Source: Brumicola pallidula DSM 14239 = ACAM 615 (GTDB taxonomy: Bacteria; Pseudomonadota; Gammaproteobacteria; Enterobacterales; Alteromonadaceae). From it: a DNA stretch of 64,000 nucleotides. The notes under the pieces were generated by a model that ran no database searches, had not been told where the DNA came from, and saw nothing but the letters and a program-made list of their open reading frames with translations. Positions 18,818 through 28,544 of this stretch are shown piece by piece. Position 1 is the stretch's first letter, and each line of letters begins with the position of its first letter. The position numbers were made by a program, and so were the translations under genes. Where the stretch lies: positions 62,001-126,000 of the forward strand of contig NZ_AUAV01000014.1 of the NCBI RefSeq assembly GCF_000428905.1, in the 5' to 3' direction.

Positions 18818-20061
18818 GTTTAATTAAAGAGTTATCACAGAAAGCAGCGCAAGCAGCACAAATTCTCTCAGTTTTAGACGAGATAGTTAAAAACGCAGTA
18901 CTCCTTGATATGGCTAAATCGTTGCGCGATAATACAACAGGGATCATTGAGGAGAACGGCAAGGACTTGGTTAATGCTAAAAATAACAGCTTGTCAGATG
19001 CCATGATAGATAGGCTCACTTTGGATCAAGAGCGTATTGAAGCAATGGCTGAAGGACTCGAAACAGTGGCAATATTGCCTGATCCTGTTGGCGTTGAAAG
19101 AGATTTAGGTACTCGCCCTAATGGTTTACAAATTAGAAAAATGAGAGTGCCATTAGGCGTGGTTTGTATGATTTTTGAAGCACGTCCAAACGTGACAGCA
19201 GATGCAGCCGGTTTGTGTTTTAAATCAGGTAACGCGGCTATTTTGCGTGGTGGTAAAGAAGCGTTGGCTTCAAGCTTATACATTGCTAATATTTTGCAGA
19301 ATGTACTTCAAAAACATGACTTACCTAGAGAGCTAATCTCGGTCGTGCCGAACGCTGACAGAGCTCTGATGCAAGAACTTATGGAACAAAAAGACTATAT
19401 TGATGTAATTATACCGCGCGGTGGTGAAGGTCTAATTAATTACGTTACTGAAAACAGTAAAATACCCGTTATTCAGCATTTTAAAGGTGTATGCCATTTG
19501 TACATAGACAAAGATGCTGACATTGAAACGGCTATTAATTTATTGGTAAATGGTAAAACTCAGAGAACCGGTGTATGCAATGCACTTGAGGGTCTACTGG
19601 TACATGAAGACATTGCTAAAGAGTTTTTGAGTATTGCGGGTGCCATTCTAGAAGAGCATTCTGTAAAAGTGAATAGCTGTGAAAACTCAAGTAAGTACTT
19701 CAACAACGCAACGGTAATTAAAACCGATGGTTTTGGTGAAGAGTATCTTGATTTAGAAATAGCCGTGCGTATTGTGCCTTCTGTAGAAGCTGCTATGGAA
19801 CACATTGCACGTTTTGGTAGTAATCATACGGAAGTGATTTGCACTAAAAACGAACTTACAGCTAAACGCTTTCAACGTACCGTTGATTCGTCGGTGGTCA
19901 TGGTGAATGCATCATCACGTTTTTCTGATGGCAGCCAACTTGGTTTAGGTGCTGAAATTGGTATAGCGACTACTAAGTTGCATGCCTACGGACCAATGGG
20001 CTTGGAATCATTAACCACTGAGAAGTATTTGGTTAATGGTATAGGACAGGTTAGGGCGTAG
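18814..20061 (+). CDS. proA: Gamma-glutamyl phosphate reductase
   Basis: ProA reduces glutamyl 5-phosphate with NADPH to glutamate semialdehyde, the second step of proline synthesis. This 415-residue protein is an aldehyde-dehydrogenase-fold enzyme. Key segments are GVVCMIFEARPNVTADAAGL, the nucleotide-binding region AAILRGGKEA, the catalytic cysteine in TQRTGVCNALEGLL, and the C-terminal RFSDGSQLGLGAEIGIATT. It starts at ATG within the proB stop region with a GGAGG ribosome site just upstream, and a terminator follows. Confidence 0.98.
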   Translation: MSLIKELSQKAAQAAQILSVLDEIVKNAVLLDMAKSLRDNTTGIIEENGKDLVNAKNNSLSDAMIDRLTLDQERIEAMAEGLETVAILPDPVGVERDLGTRPNGLQIRKMRVPLGVVCMIFEARPNVTADAAGLCFKSGNAAILRGGKEALASSLYIANILQNVLQKHDLPRELISVVPNADRALMQELMEQKDYIDVIIPRGGEGLINYVTENSKIPVIQHFKGVCHLYIDKDADIETAINLLVNGKTQRTGVCNALEGLLVHEDIAKEFLSIAGAILEEHSVKVNSCENSSKYFNNATVIKTDGFGEEYLDLEIAVRIVPSVEAAMEHIARFGSNHTEVICTKNELTAKRFQRTVDSSVVMVNASSRFSDGSQLGLGAEIGIATTKLHAYGPMGLESLTTEKYLVNGIGQVRA

Positions 20062-20084
20062 CGTTTTTGTAATTGATTCGAGAG

Positions 20085-20110
20085 GGGCCAGTTTTACTAG
20101 CCCTTTTTTT
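20085..20110 (+). terminator. Rho-independent terminator after proA
   Basis: GGGC and GCCC flank a short interrupted stem (AGT/ACT) and are followed by a run of seven T, about 25 bases past the proA stop codon. Confidence 0.85.
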
Positions 20111-20251
20111 ATGTCTTTAGATTAATCCTAATGAAAGCGTCTACATTAATTAAGTCACTGTGCGATGATATTGATGTTAATTATTCAACTGTTATTTGTA
20201 CACCAAGTGAATATTGTTATACTTATTCCTTTGAATACTACCAAGCCGACT

Positions 20252-21352
20252 ATGACCTACGGAATAGATGATAATATTCGACACATAAAGCAACCGATAG
20301 CTATTTCTAACTGGCTACATTTTGTTGCCTTTCTTGTTTTCATTATGGTCGTTGTTGGCGGTATTACGCGACTTACCGAATCAGGGCTTTCAATTACAGA
20401 GTGGAAGCTCATAACAGGTGCTTTGCTACCCCTGAGTGAAGCGGCATGGTTATCAGAGTTCGAGAAGTATAAACAGATCCCGGAATACATCCAGATAAAC
20501 GGCCCCGCAGGCATGACCTTGGTAGATTTTAAGTTCATCTATTTTTGGGAATGGATCCATCGCCTCTGGGGGCGACTGATTGGTCTTGCTTTTGCTCTGC
20601 CATTTGCTTGGTTTGCATTCAAACGTGCGATACCACAAGGCTATGGCTTGCGACTGACTATACTGCTAGTGTTAGGAGGCATGCAGGGAGTGATTGGTTG
20701 GTGGATGGTGACGTCCGGTTTGACGCAGCGTACAGATGTTAGCCATTTTCGTTTAGCGACACATTTGCTGACAGCACTTCTTATTTTAGGCGCGCTTTTC
20801 TGGACGGCTTTGGATCTTCGTCAACTTGCTAGCGGTCAAAGTAGAAAATCAAAACTGACTATTTTCGGTCTACTGGTTTTTGTTATTTTGTTTGTGCAAT
20901 TGTTATTTGGGGCTTATACGGCAGGCTTAAATGCAGGCTATGTTTCTAACACATGGCCCCTGATGTATGGTTCTCTTATACCGTCAGTAATAGATTGGAG
21001 TGGTAATCTGTGGACACAGCTTAATAATGATCCCATTGTAATCCACTTTATTCACCGTTCATGGGCTTGGGTGACGGTTACTTTTCTGATTGTTTTAGCG
21101 TGGCGCATACGCGTGCAGTCTGCAAAAGCATCGATAGCAATCCATAGTGCATATATTGCTCAGATGTTGTTAGGTATTGCGACTGTATTGACTGGCGTAA
21201 ATATATATTTTGCGGTTCTGCATCAAGCGGTGGGGGCTTTAGTCGTGATCTCGACAACATGGGGGGTGCATCTATTAGGTCGCTATACGGCTGATGTCTG
21301 CAGAGCAGGCGGCGAGCAGGCCGCCCGCGTTCCCGTGGCCCTAGCCGAATAG
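20252..21352 (+). CDS. ctaA: Haem A synthase, Cox15/CtaA family
   Basis: This inner-membrane enzyme hydroxylates haem O to haem A for aa3-type cytochrome oxidase. It has about eight membrane segments with the Cox15 hallmarks VVVGGITRLTESGLSITEW, FIYFWEWIHRLWGRLIG, HFRLATHL, HRSWAW and HQAVGAL; the histidines are haem ligands. The frame is open back to 20165, but that would add a hydrophobic stretch atypical of the family, so ATG 20252 (MTYGIDDN) is preferred although its ribosome site is weak. No other cytochrome-oxidase assembly genes are beside it. It is convergent with selO, only 11 bases apart. Confidence 0.93.
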   Translation: MTYGIDDNIRHIKQPIAISNWLHFVAFLVFIMVVVGGITRLTESGLSITEWKLITGALLPLSEAAWLSEFEKYKQIPEYIQINGPAGMTLVDFKFIYFWEWIHRLWGRLIGLAFALPFAWFAFKRAIPQGYGLRLTILLVLGGMQGVIGWWMVTSGLTQRTDVSHFRLATHLLTALLILGALFWTALDLRQLASGQSRKSKLTIFGLLVFVILFVQLLFGAYTAGLNAGYVSNTWPLMYGSLIPSVIDWSGNLWTQLNNDPIVIHFIHRSWAWVTVTFLIVLAWRIRVQSAKASIAIHSAYIAQMLLGIATVLTGVNIYFAVLHQAVGALVVISTTWGVHLLGRYTADVCRAGGEQAARVPVALAE

Positions 21353-21363
21353 TTTTGTAAAAA

Positions 21364-23088
21364 TCACGACGAGCAACTATAGTGCGACAATCCACCAAGC
21401 GCAAAAAACTCAGCAGGTTTTAGCCGATAGTATTTCTCCTCTATGTCTTTGGATTGCTCGGCGTATGGCTGTGTCATAACTTCTTGGAGTTCTCTAACTA
21501 GCGCGTAATTCCCTTTACTCGCTTGCTGATATGCAGGCACAACAAACCACTCTCTCAAACTGTATTTTGGGTTAACCAGTTTCATCTTCCTTGAGAGCTC
21601 CTCGCGAGAGTGATGTGAGGCAGTATTGGTGCCGCTGACGAGTGATTTCCATGTTGCCAGCCATTGCGACCAGTGTCTTTCAATTTCTTCAGAGTGCCTG
21701 TAGAAACTTTTTTTAAGTGGACCAATATCGTCAGGTACTGTTGAAAGCTCGCGGAAGAAGATGGTGTAATCGACAGGCGTTTGCGCCATCAGCGTTTCCA
21801 GCTCATTGAACAGCGCTGAGTCAAAAGTTTCAAGTCCGAGTTTAGCAGCCCACATCTTCTCGATGTGTGCCTGCATCACTGTTGAAAAGCCGCTTTGAAT
21901 CTCATCGAGCTGTTGCTGATAGTTTTCATGCGATGCTAGCAAGGGCTGCAATGCTGCACAAAACATATCGAAGTTGCGCTGCGCTGCTACTGGCTGGTTG
22001 AGGAATGAGTAATGCTGTCCGCCCCCTGTCCATGACTGATATTGCGGATTGAACACATCAATGAAACCGAATGGACCGTAATCTAGTGTGAAGCCACCGG
22101 CCGCGCAGTTGTCGCTGTTGAAGTTGCCTTGGCAGAAACCGACTCGGACCCAGTTGGCTACGAGCCTTGTGAGACGACTGCGGAACTGGTTCGCCAGTGA
22201 CACCACTTTTTCTGCGGTAGTTAGATTGTGGTCGATGGCGTCGCTGTATTCACGATCAATCAAGTGCAACACAATCTTCTCGAGCTCTTCCATCGCTTTG
22301 GGATGTTTATTCTTGCGAGCACGGCGACCGAAGAGCTCCAGTTGACCTACTCGAATAAATGAAGGTGCAACACGCGTCGATATAGCGACAGGCTCCAATA
22401 TAAGCATGTCAGGATCTATAGAGCGCGAGCCTTCTGAGTACCACGGCCGCTTGACCTTCTCTGTTTTGGAAACGTACAAGCTTAGAGATCGCGAGGTTGG
22501 TACTGCAAGCGAATGCATGTGCTCTTGGGCTAGAAACTCCCTGATACTAGACCGAAGCACTGCGCGACCATCCGCGCCGCGGCAATATGGTGTGCGGCCA
22601 GCCCCTTTTAGCTGCATTTCCCAGCGTTGATTTTTGATGACGGCTTCAAGTACGGAAATTGCGCGACCGTCTCCATAGCCGTTGCCGGTTTGGAATGGAC
22701 ATTGCTGAACGTACTCTGTGCCGTAGATGGAAAGTGCGTACCCACTCGCCCAACCGACTTTGCGTATAGGCTGTGGAGCGTCCGAAGTATCGCCGGAGAA
22801 CATCCGCACGAAGTCGGTCGATTGCGCCATGCTGTCGGCGAAGCCAAGTTCGCGAAAAAGGTCTTTGCTGTGAGCGATATACTCGGGTTCATCAATTGGG
22901 GTGGGTTTGACTGGAACATAATGGCCAGTGAAGACTTGTCGTGGTTCATGGTCAACACCGCTTGCTTTCGCATCTGGGTCGCAGTTGAGAGTGTCCATGA
23001 GCGAGTAGTTTGCGAGCTTTGCAAGATCGTCAAGCGTCACGACATTGTCCGTTGTGGGCTGATGCCGACTTTTTTCCTTTACGTTCAC
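21364..23088 (-). CDS. selO: SelO/YdiU-family protein adenylyltransferase
   Basis: SelO proteins have a kinase-like fold with flipped ATP binding and transfer AMP to target proteins, with roles in redox stress. This 574-residue protein carries [46 protein letters not shown] and [27 protein letters not shown]; the last holds the catalytic metal-binding asparagine and aspartate. It ends SCSS: the cysteine third from the end occupies the position of selenocysteine in animal SelO. The sequence is more divergent from E. coli YdiU at its N-terminus. It starts with GTG at 23088, with a GGAG motif about 9 bases upstream. Confidence 0.93.
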   Translation of the reverse strand: MNVKEKSRHQPTTDNVVTLDDLAKLANYSLMDTLNCDPDAKASGVDHEPRQVFTGHYVPVKPTPIDEPEYIAHSKDLFRELGFADSMAQSTDFVRMFSGDTSDAPQPIRKVGWASGYALSIYGTEYVQQCPFQTGNGYGDGRAISVLEAVIKNQRWEMQLKGAGRTPYCRGADGRAVLRSSIREFLAQEHMHSLAVPTSRSLSLYVSKTEKVKRPWYSEGSRSIDPDMLILEPVAISTRVAPSFIRVGQLELFGRRARKNKHPKAMEELEKIVLHLIDREYSDAIDHNLTTAEKVVSLANQFRSRLTRLVANWVRVGFCQGNFNSDNCAAGGFTLDYGPFGFIDVFNPQYQSWTGGGQHYSFLNQPVAAQRNFDMFCAALQPLLASHENYQQQLDEIQSGFSTVMQAHIEKMWAAKLGLETFDSALFNELETLMAQTPVDYTIFFRELSTVPDDIGPLKKSFYRHSEEIERHWSQWLATWKSLVSGTNTASHHSREELSRKMKLVNPKYSLREWFVVPAYQQASKGNYALVRELQEVMTQPYAEQSKDIEEKYYRLKPAEFFALGGLSHYSCSS

Positions 23089-23331
23089 TTTTTAATTCTC
23101 CAAAATTATTTGATGCTGATTGCGCTCAGGCTTACTCTTACATCTACTTCCAGCATAACGCTTTCTCACCCCTATTTAAACCGGGTCCTACAATCAGTTC
23201 GATAGCTTATAAGTCATTATAGCCAGCACCTATTGAATAGATCAGATATACGTACTATTCTCTTTATCCTATATGTGCATTAATCTGCGCACCATGAATT
23301 TAGCTACGCACACGGGTTATCGCTAATTAAT

Positions 23332-23916
23332 ATGAAAACTCTTCTAAACAAACAAGTAAAAATTACTGAAGCGGCATTAAGAACGATTGCTCACATGCCA
23401 ACTAAAAGTCTATCGATGTTAATGGATGATGATGTTGCGAAAAGGCTTAGTGATAATGACTATATGCGCATTGCCGTATTACTTGCGCAAAAAAGTTACG
23501 ACGAAAGTGGCTGCCCAATCGGTGCAGTGATAGTGGATAATTCGACAAAAAAAATTGTTGGAAAGGGACATAACACCCTCGTTCAAGAAGATCATCCTTA
23601 TAATCATGGTGAAACGGCTGCTATTCGTGATGCTGGTCGAATCGACTTTAGTAACACGACTATCTATAGCAGCCTCAGCCCCTGCGCGGTATGTGCTTCG
23701 CTTCTATACATGAGAGGCTTCAGTCGCGTAGTAGTGGGCGATGTGACTAACGCACAAGGTAGCGAAGCGTTTTTACGGGAAAAGGGCGTACAGGTTGATA
23801 TTAAAGAAGACCAGAAAGGTATTGAACTTTATGCACGCTTTCGCAAAGAGAAACCCGATCAAGATTTAGAAGATTGGAGAGGATTAAGCGCCGTGTTGAA
23901 CAAGACGTGTCTTTAG
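23332..23916 (+). CDS. Cytosine deaminase-like (CDA superfamily) enzyme
   Basis: This zinc-dependent deaminase of 194 residues resembles the yeast Fcy1 type of cytosine deaminase. It shows PIGAVIVD, HGETAAI (zinc histidine 92, catalytic glutamate 94) and SLSPCAVCASLLYMRGF (zinc cysteines 118 and 121). The tail then reads GDVTNAQGSEAFLREKGVQV and ends with W-rich EDW. Deamination of cytosine or a related nucleobase is likely; the exact substrate is not certain. The first ~24 residues are not conserved-looking, and ATG 23332 has no ribosome site, so a start at an internal ATG (for example 23416) is possible. It lies 27 bases before a ChaC-like gene on the same strand. Confidence 0.85.
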   Translation: MKTLLNKQVKITEAALRTIAHMPTKSLSMLMDDDVAKRLSDNDYMRIAVLLAQKSYDESGCPIGAVIVDNSTKKIVGKGHNTLVQEDHPYNHGETAAIRDAGRIDFSNTTIYSSLSPCAVCASLLYMRGFSRVVVGDVTNAQGSEAFLREKGVQVDIKEDQKGIELYARFRKEKPDQDLEDWRGLSAVLNKTCL

Positions 23917-23943
23917 AAACGGTAAACGGGTATAGAGAATATC

Positions 23944-24540
23944 ATGTCTGTTAATACTATAAGCCAAAATAAACAACGGCAATCTTTCCACGATTTCGAT
24001 GAAATCTGGCTTTTTGGCTATGGCTCGCTGATTTATAAAGTGGACTTTCCATTTATTGAAAAAGCCCCAGCTAGCATTATAGGTTGGCAACGTCGATTCT
24101 GGCAAGGTAGCGACGATCATCGCGGCACACCGCAACGACCGGGGCGCGTTGTTACCTTGATCCAATCAGCATTGGATGAATGTTCGGGAATGGCTTATAA
24201 GGTCACCCAAGATGTTTTTGAACATCTCGATTATCGGGAAAAAAATGGCTATTTACGTTACGAGGTAGATATTTATTTCAAGGGACTTAAATCTGAAAAT
24301 ATCAAGAATGCTGAATATAAAAAAGGAGTAGTCTATATTGCGCATGAAGATAATGCTGCTTTTTTAGGGGATGCATCAGAACACGAAATCGCCCTCCAAA
24401 TTCATCGTTGTTCAGGCCCGAGCGGGCACAACCGAGATTATGTATTCCAATTAGCTGAGGCATTGCAAGCTTTAGGGGATAAAGACGAGCATGTAATTTC
24501 GATTGAGCGTATTTTGAAACAACTGAATCGAAGTGTTTGA
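23944..24540 (+). CDS. ChaC-like gamma-glutamylcyclotransferase
   Basis: This 198-residue enzyme resembles ChaC proteins, which degrade glutathione to 5-oxoproline and Cys-Gly. The fold-defining loop LFGYGSLI (about 23-30) binds the gamma-glutamyl group, and LDYREKNGY supplies the catalytic glutamate (about 99). GWQRRFWQGSDDHRGTP and the C-terminal HRCSGPSGHNRDYVFQL are also typical. It should be cytoplasmic. It closely follows the deaminase gene and may share its transcript, though no functional link is evident. Confidence 0.92.
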   Translation: MSVNTISQNKQRQSFHDFDEIWLFGYGSLIYKVDFPFIEKAPASIIGWQRRFWQGSDDHRGTPQRPGRVVTLIQSALDECSGMAYKVTQDVFEHLDYREKNGYLRYEVDIYFKGLKSENIKNAEYKKGVVYIAHEDNAAFLGDASEHEIALQIHRCSGPSGHNRDYVFQLAEALQALGDKDEHVISIERILKQLNRSV

Positions 24541-24921
24541 AAATTAGATTGTCCGTATTGTGCGTTTAATTTATGCACTATCTTTAATTTAAAACAATGA
24601 GTGATAACGTCGCTTATTGAGCTTGGCCGTGTTAGAACTAAGTTGAATGCTAGGCTGCATTAGCTTTGGCTACATTTTTAGCATAGACTTGGTGACGTGG
24701 ACCATTTTCTGCAAATGACTTTACTATAGAGTCGACCACTGTGAGAGAAAATCACTTTCAGTTACGAGTTCTGTTATCAGTTTCGCGCTTTGTAAGTTTC
24801 GTCTTTTTTAACCCAGAAGCGAATTATCTATATAGCTGTGAAAGGCTGCGGGGCTTGTTTTTTTAACAGCCAGACACATTAGCTGTTGACGACCAATCAG
24901 TCGTCAACAAATTGTAAACAA
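24541..24921. other. Intergenic region between convergent genes, with hairpin
   Basis: This 381-base gap shows no gene. A perfect 9-bp inverted repeat (GTTGACGAC, CAATCA loop, GTCGTCAAC) lies at 24885-24908, just past the PEP-CTERM gene on the minus strand. It probably ends that transcript although it lacks a T run. Confidence 0.6.
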
Positions 24922-25518
24922 TTAGGCAGATTTTTTACGACTTGCAAGACCTAAGCCCAGAAGACCAAGACCTAACAATGCGATTGAAGAAGGGTTAGAA
25001 ACGCTTGTTGGTGTTCCTCTTAGTACCACATTATCAATGTAAGCAGATTCATTGTATCGACTAACATTCGTCCAAAAAGAAATCTGTAGGTTAGCTAAGT
25101 TACTAGCACCTAATATTGCACCGAGGGATACTGATGCGAAACTAGACCCACCCAAATTTGTTGACCAAATATCGTCCCAACCAGAGCCATCATTCCAACT
25201 AACATGCAAGGTATCTGTCCATTCAGTATTCATAGAAGCTGCCCATTCAAAGTCTAAGTAGATATCATCATATCCAATTGTTGAAGCATTGTTTGAAGCA
25301 GCGGCATCGACCCAACTCAACCATATGGTATCTCTCAATCGGAGAACGCCACTGCGAATGGCAACATCATTATTATCATCCTCATATTCAGACCAACCGT
25401 TACCGACATTATTGCTATTATTACGGTCAAAGTTATCGGAAAAAATGACACTCGCTGACGCACTGCTACACACACATAAAAATACAGCAATCGCACTAAT
25501 ATTTTTCAAAAATTTCAT
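24922..25518 (-). CDS. PEP-CTERM-sorted secreted protein
   Basis: The 198-residue product has a signal peptide (cleavage near SASAS) and a central beta-rich, tryptophan-rich region resembling LamG/concanavalin-like repeats (DNFDRNNSNNVGNGWSEYED). The C-terminal tail has the PEP-CTERM plan: a short motif (SNPSS instead of the usual PEPSS), a glycine/leucine membrane helix and a basic end (SRKKSA). Such tails are cut by exosortase, and the proteins are usually linked to exopolysaccharide and floc formation. Its location at the edge of the polysaccharide locus supports this. No exosortase gene is in the window. Confidence 0.85.
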   Translation of the reverse strand: MKFLKNISAIAVFLCVCSSASASVIFSDNFDRNNSNNVGNGWSEYEDDNNDVAIRSGVLRLRDTIWLSWVDAAASNNASTIGYDDIYLDFEWAASMNTEWTDTLHVSWNDGSGWDDIWSTNLGGSSFASVSLGAILGASNLANLQISFWTNVSRYNESAYIDNVVLRGTPTSVSNPSSIALLGLGLLGLGLASRKKSA

Positions 25519-26017
25519 TTTATTAATACCTTTATTTTTTATTTATTTTTTTAGCAAATCAAAGCTTAGCCATCAAATATTAAAGTGAATGACAAACTTG
25601 GGCTATGAATTACAAACATTGGAAATAGCATGGTAAATAATCAACAATTTTGTCTCTAAATCACTTACTACAATCCATACAGCAAAAAACGAGCCATATA
25701 TTTTTTACTATATTTTACAGGTACTTAAATAGTATTTTCAGAATTTAAACTTTTAAATAAAAAAAGTGTAAAAAAAGCTGACAAGTTTTATACATGAAAG
25801 TTGTAGTGACTACCTATTATAAATATTTTACTAATCAAGATATTAAGAAGTGTGATCTACAAAAGCGATGGCTACAAAAAGGCGACCGTACGTCTAAATT
25901 TTGCAAGTAACTTAGCTGTTACATTTAGTTGGGGTATTCGTCAACTAAATCCACTTTGGGACTAAATAATTGGTTATAGGTAAGGCACTTAAACTGCAAT
26001 TAGATAGCGCTGTCATT
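25519..26017. other. AT-rich intergenic region upstream of the PEP-CTERM gene
   Basis: This 499-base region separates the PEP-CTERM gene from the flippase gene, both leftward. It must contain the PEP-CTERM promoter and probably the end of the glycosyltransferase operon. No sigma-54-type -24/-12 pair or convincing terminator was recognised. Confidence 0.5.
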
Positions 26018-27463
26018 TCAGTTTTTGTTGAAGATGTTTTTGAATTCTAAAACCATTTTCCTAGATGTATTAAAAAAGAATATCACTAGCATCAATGTGT
26101 ATGTAATCCCTCCAATGAATATATTGAAAAGTAATTCTAGGGGCAGACTTGATGTTAATAATTGAAGATTGCTAGCAGTTAGTTTTATACACATAAACAT
26201 GACACAGGAGGAAATCGCTGCTGGAGCAATTATTTTTATCATCATACTCAACTTAATATTTATATGCCGCTGGGCTACGCCAACCTTTAAGGGTACGGTC
26301 AAGTAGCTAGCAATTGTAATGCTAATTAGCATCACTTCCACGCCAAACCACACTGTTGCTATACCCACTATCAAAATGCTCGAAACATTGATCAAATTTA
26401 ATCTCAGCGCTGCTTTTGTTTGCGCAATCGAGATGAGTAAATTGGGTAAAAACCAAACTAGCACATTGGCTAATATTATCGATGTTGTTATTGTTAATAA
26501 GCTTGCACTGGGCAAGAATTTCTCTCCAAAAGCAAGCTCAATAAATTGCGGAGCAATAGCCCCTAATCCTAAAAATGCAGGTAAGACAAAAATGGAAGTG
26601 ACGCCCAATATTTTGTAGAAAGCGTCGATTCTGGTTTCTTCATCAACTCTGGATAGCACCGGAACCACCATTTTATTAATGGGTGATATGCTTGATTGTG
26701 ATAACACTTCATAACCTTTGCTAGCAACCGAGATTAACGCAAAGTCGACCGTGCCCAAAATAAAACCTGTATACAAGTTGGCTGCTTTTTTGTTTAAGTA
26801 ATTCAACACTGCAATCCACATTAACGGTAGACAAAATGCATATAATTCTAAGGTATGCTCTCTTTTAATTGTCAATGTTGGCCTAAAGTGGGCGAATACA
26901 AAAAAGCCAAACAAGGTCATTAAACTCTGCCATAAGCGAGCAATAACTAGAGACCAAATGCCAAAGCCGGTAAATGCCAAAACAATGGCTAATAAACCGC
27001 TGAAAATTGAGGATGTCGCTCGGATTACGGTAATTCGTTTGTTTCTAAACTCTCTTTCTAATTTAGCCGCAAAAACCGATTGAAGACCAACCAAAAAAGG
27101 AACTATCGATAATGTAAGTAAAATATAAAATGCAGTTTCAGAATGCAAGTACAGTCCCAGTGGAGCCCCCACAAGACCAACTAGGAGACTAATAAAAAGA
27201 GACAACAGACCAATAAAAACGAATGTGCTTGAAGCGAATGTATTATCCCATTTATATCTTTGTATCAGATTTTGATTTACGCCAACATTTGTAAAAATAT
27301 TTGCAAGCTCAATGACTAACAAACATAAAGCTAACAAGCCAAAATCTTCTATCGACAACAGTCGAGCAAGTATTGCAAACACCGCAAAGTCTACGATATT
27401 AGCTGCAAAGGTAGTTAGAAAGTTCCATATTGAACCGCTTGCTGTCTTTCTTTTTAATGACAC
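26018..27463 (-). CDS. Wzx-type polysaccharide flippase
   Basis: This 481-residue inner-membrane protein has about 12-14 membrane segments and the typical start of MOP-superfamily flippases (SGSIWNFLTTFAANIVDFAVF, ARLLSIEDFGLLAL). It would move undecaprenyl-linked repeat units from the cytoplasmic to the periplasmic face. It resembles the WzxC branch. It is the last gene of a leftward glycosyltransferase/polymerase block, 10 bases after a GT2 gene. The match is to the family as a whole; the carried sugar is unknown. Confidence 0.92.
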   Translation of the reverse strand: MSLKRKTASGSIWNFLTTFAANIVDFAVFAILARLLSIEDFGLLALCLLVIELANIFTNVGVNQNLIQRYKWDNTFASSTFVFIGLLSLFISLLVGLVGAPLGLYLHSETAFYILLTLSIVPFLVGLQSVFAAKLEREFRNKRITVIRATSSIFSGLLAIVLAFTGFGIWSLVIARLWQSLMTLFGFFVFAHFRPTLTIKREHTLELYAFCLPLMWIAVLNYLNKKAANLYTGFILGTVDFALISVASKGYEVLSQSSISPINKMVVPVLSRVDEETRIDAFYKILGVTSIFVLPAFLGLGAIAPQFIELAFGEKFLPSASLLTITTSIILANVLVWFLPNLLISIAQTKAALRLNLINVSSILIVGIATVWFGVEVMLISITIASYLTVPLKVGVAQRHINIKLSMMIKIIAPAAISSCVMFMCIKLTASNLQLLTSSLPLELLFNIFIGGITYTLMLVIFFFNTSRKMVLEFKNIFNKN

Positions 27464-27473
27464 TAATTGACCT

Positions 27474-28352
27474 TTATGATGAATTTACTAATTTTTTTTT
27501 CAATGCTATAAACGTTGCTAGAAAGCCGGCTAATTTAATTGATGCAAAGAGCCATTGCAGTTTATTTTGCTTTTTAACGATAAAACTCAATAGCTGATCC
27601 GCAACGCGTTGACGAAAGTTACTTTCTCCTAACCATTCTCTATGCTTGTATGCCGAGGCCAATCGAATTCTCGAATCAGTAAAGGTCATTGTTTTTGCTT
27701 TTGACGTTATACCATCTGCTAGGTCTTTTCTATATTGAAAAAGTGGCATAGGAATATTTACAAACCGTCGTTTTTGTTGGGTAATTCTTACAAATAAATC
27801 CCAGTCTTGACCGTTGTTTAAATTATTATCAAATTGTATTTCAAGCAAAATATCTCTCAACGCACTAAAACCGCTCATGCCACAAAAAGTGTTCCCCTTG
27901 CGAAGCTCATCTTCGGTGACTTTTATTTGTAAATTAATTTGCTGTTTCGATGGATTACCAAGCACGCTGTAACCGCAAAGAACGGCCTCCGCATTATTCA
28001 GGTATTCGGTGTAATGTTGTTTTAAGAAGGTTTCATTCCAAATGTCGTCATCGTCCAAAAACGCAAGGACCTTGCCGCTGGATAGCTCTATTCCCTTATT
28101 CCTGGATGAGTTTGCGCCGCAACGTTGTTCAGAACGATGATATATAATACGTTCATCGCTAAAACTTTGTAAGGTAGACTGATAGTTAGCTTTGGAGCAA
28201 TCGTCGATAATAATTATTTCGGCGGGCTGATGTATTTGCCTCAAAACGCTGTGCACAGCCAGCTTTAAATAGTCAGGCCTTTCACAGCTAATGATAACTA
28301 CTGAAATACTAATATTTTCTTGAACTTCACTAAGACAGGTAGACATGAACAT
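27474..28352 (-). CDS. Glycosyltransferase family 2
   Basis: This 292-residue cytoplasmic enzyme has the GT-A fold of family 2. Signatures are ISVVIISCERPDYLKLAVHSVL at the N-terminus, IIIIDDCSKANY for nucleotide binding, and VLAFLDDDDIWNETFL with the metal-binding DxD motif. QDWDLFVRI lies near the acceptor site. It would add one sugar to the growing lipid-linked repeat unit; donor and acceptor cannot be told. It sits between a GT-B gene and the flippase gene in the same direction. About 190 bases separate it from the gene before it, so a second promoter is possible. Confidence 0.92.
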   Translation of the reverse strand: MFMSTCLSEVQENISISVVIISCERPDYLKLAVHSVLRQIHQPAEIIIIDDCSKANYQSTLQSFSDERIIYHRSEQRCGANSSRNKGIELSSGKVLAFLDDDDIWNETFLKQHYTEYLNNAEAVLCGYSVLGNPSKQQINLQIKVTEDELRKGNTFCGMSGFSALRDILLEIQFDNNLNNGQDWDLFVRITQQKRRFVNIPMPLFQYRKDLADGITSKAKTMTFTDSRIRLASAYKHREWLGESNFRQRVADQLLSFIVKKQNKLQWLFASIKLAGFLATFIALKKKLVNSS

Positions 28353-28544
28353 CTGAAAGTGTTGTAAGATTTATGTGCTCATAATATCAGATTGTTATTT
28401 ATAGTAATATCAAAAATGACTGGGTAGTTATCGTTGATGTTATGACCGAGCAGCATTTCGAATTAAGGTTGTTGTCAATATAAGCTTGCTTGACGCTTCT
28501 ATATTGGTGGCCATGCTAACTAAAAAATTAACTAGTAGCGGGGA

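Noticed and set aside
20165-20251. Extended N-terminus for the haem A synthase
   Set aside because: The added residues form an extra hydrophobic stretch not expected in the family, and the conserved Cox15 pattern begins after ATG 20252.
25519-26017. Sigma-54 promoter (PrsK/PrsR-type control) for the PEP-CTERM gene
   Set aside because: No TGGCAC-N5-TTGC-like pair was found on the minus strand.
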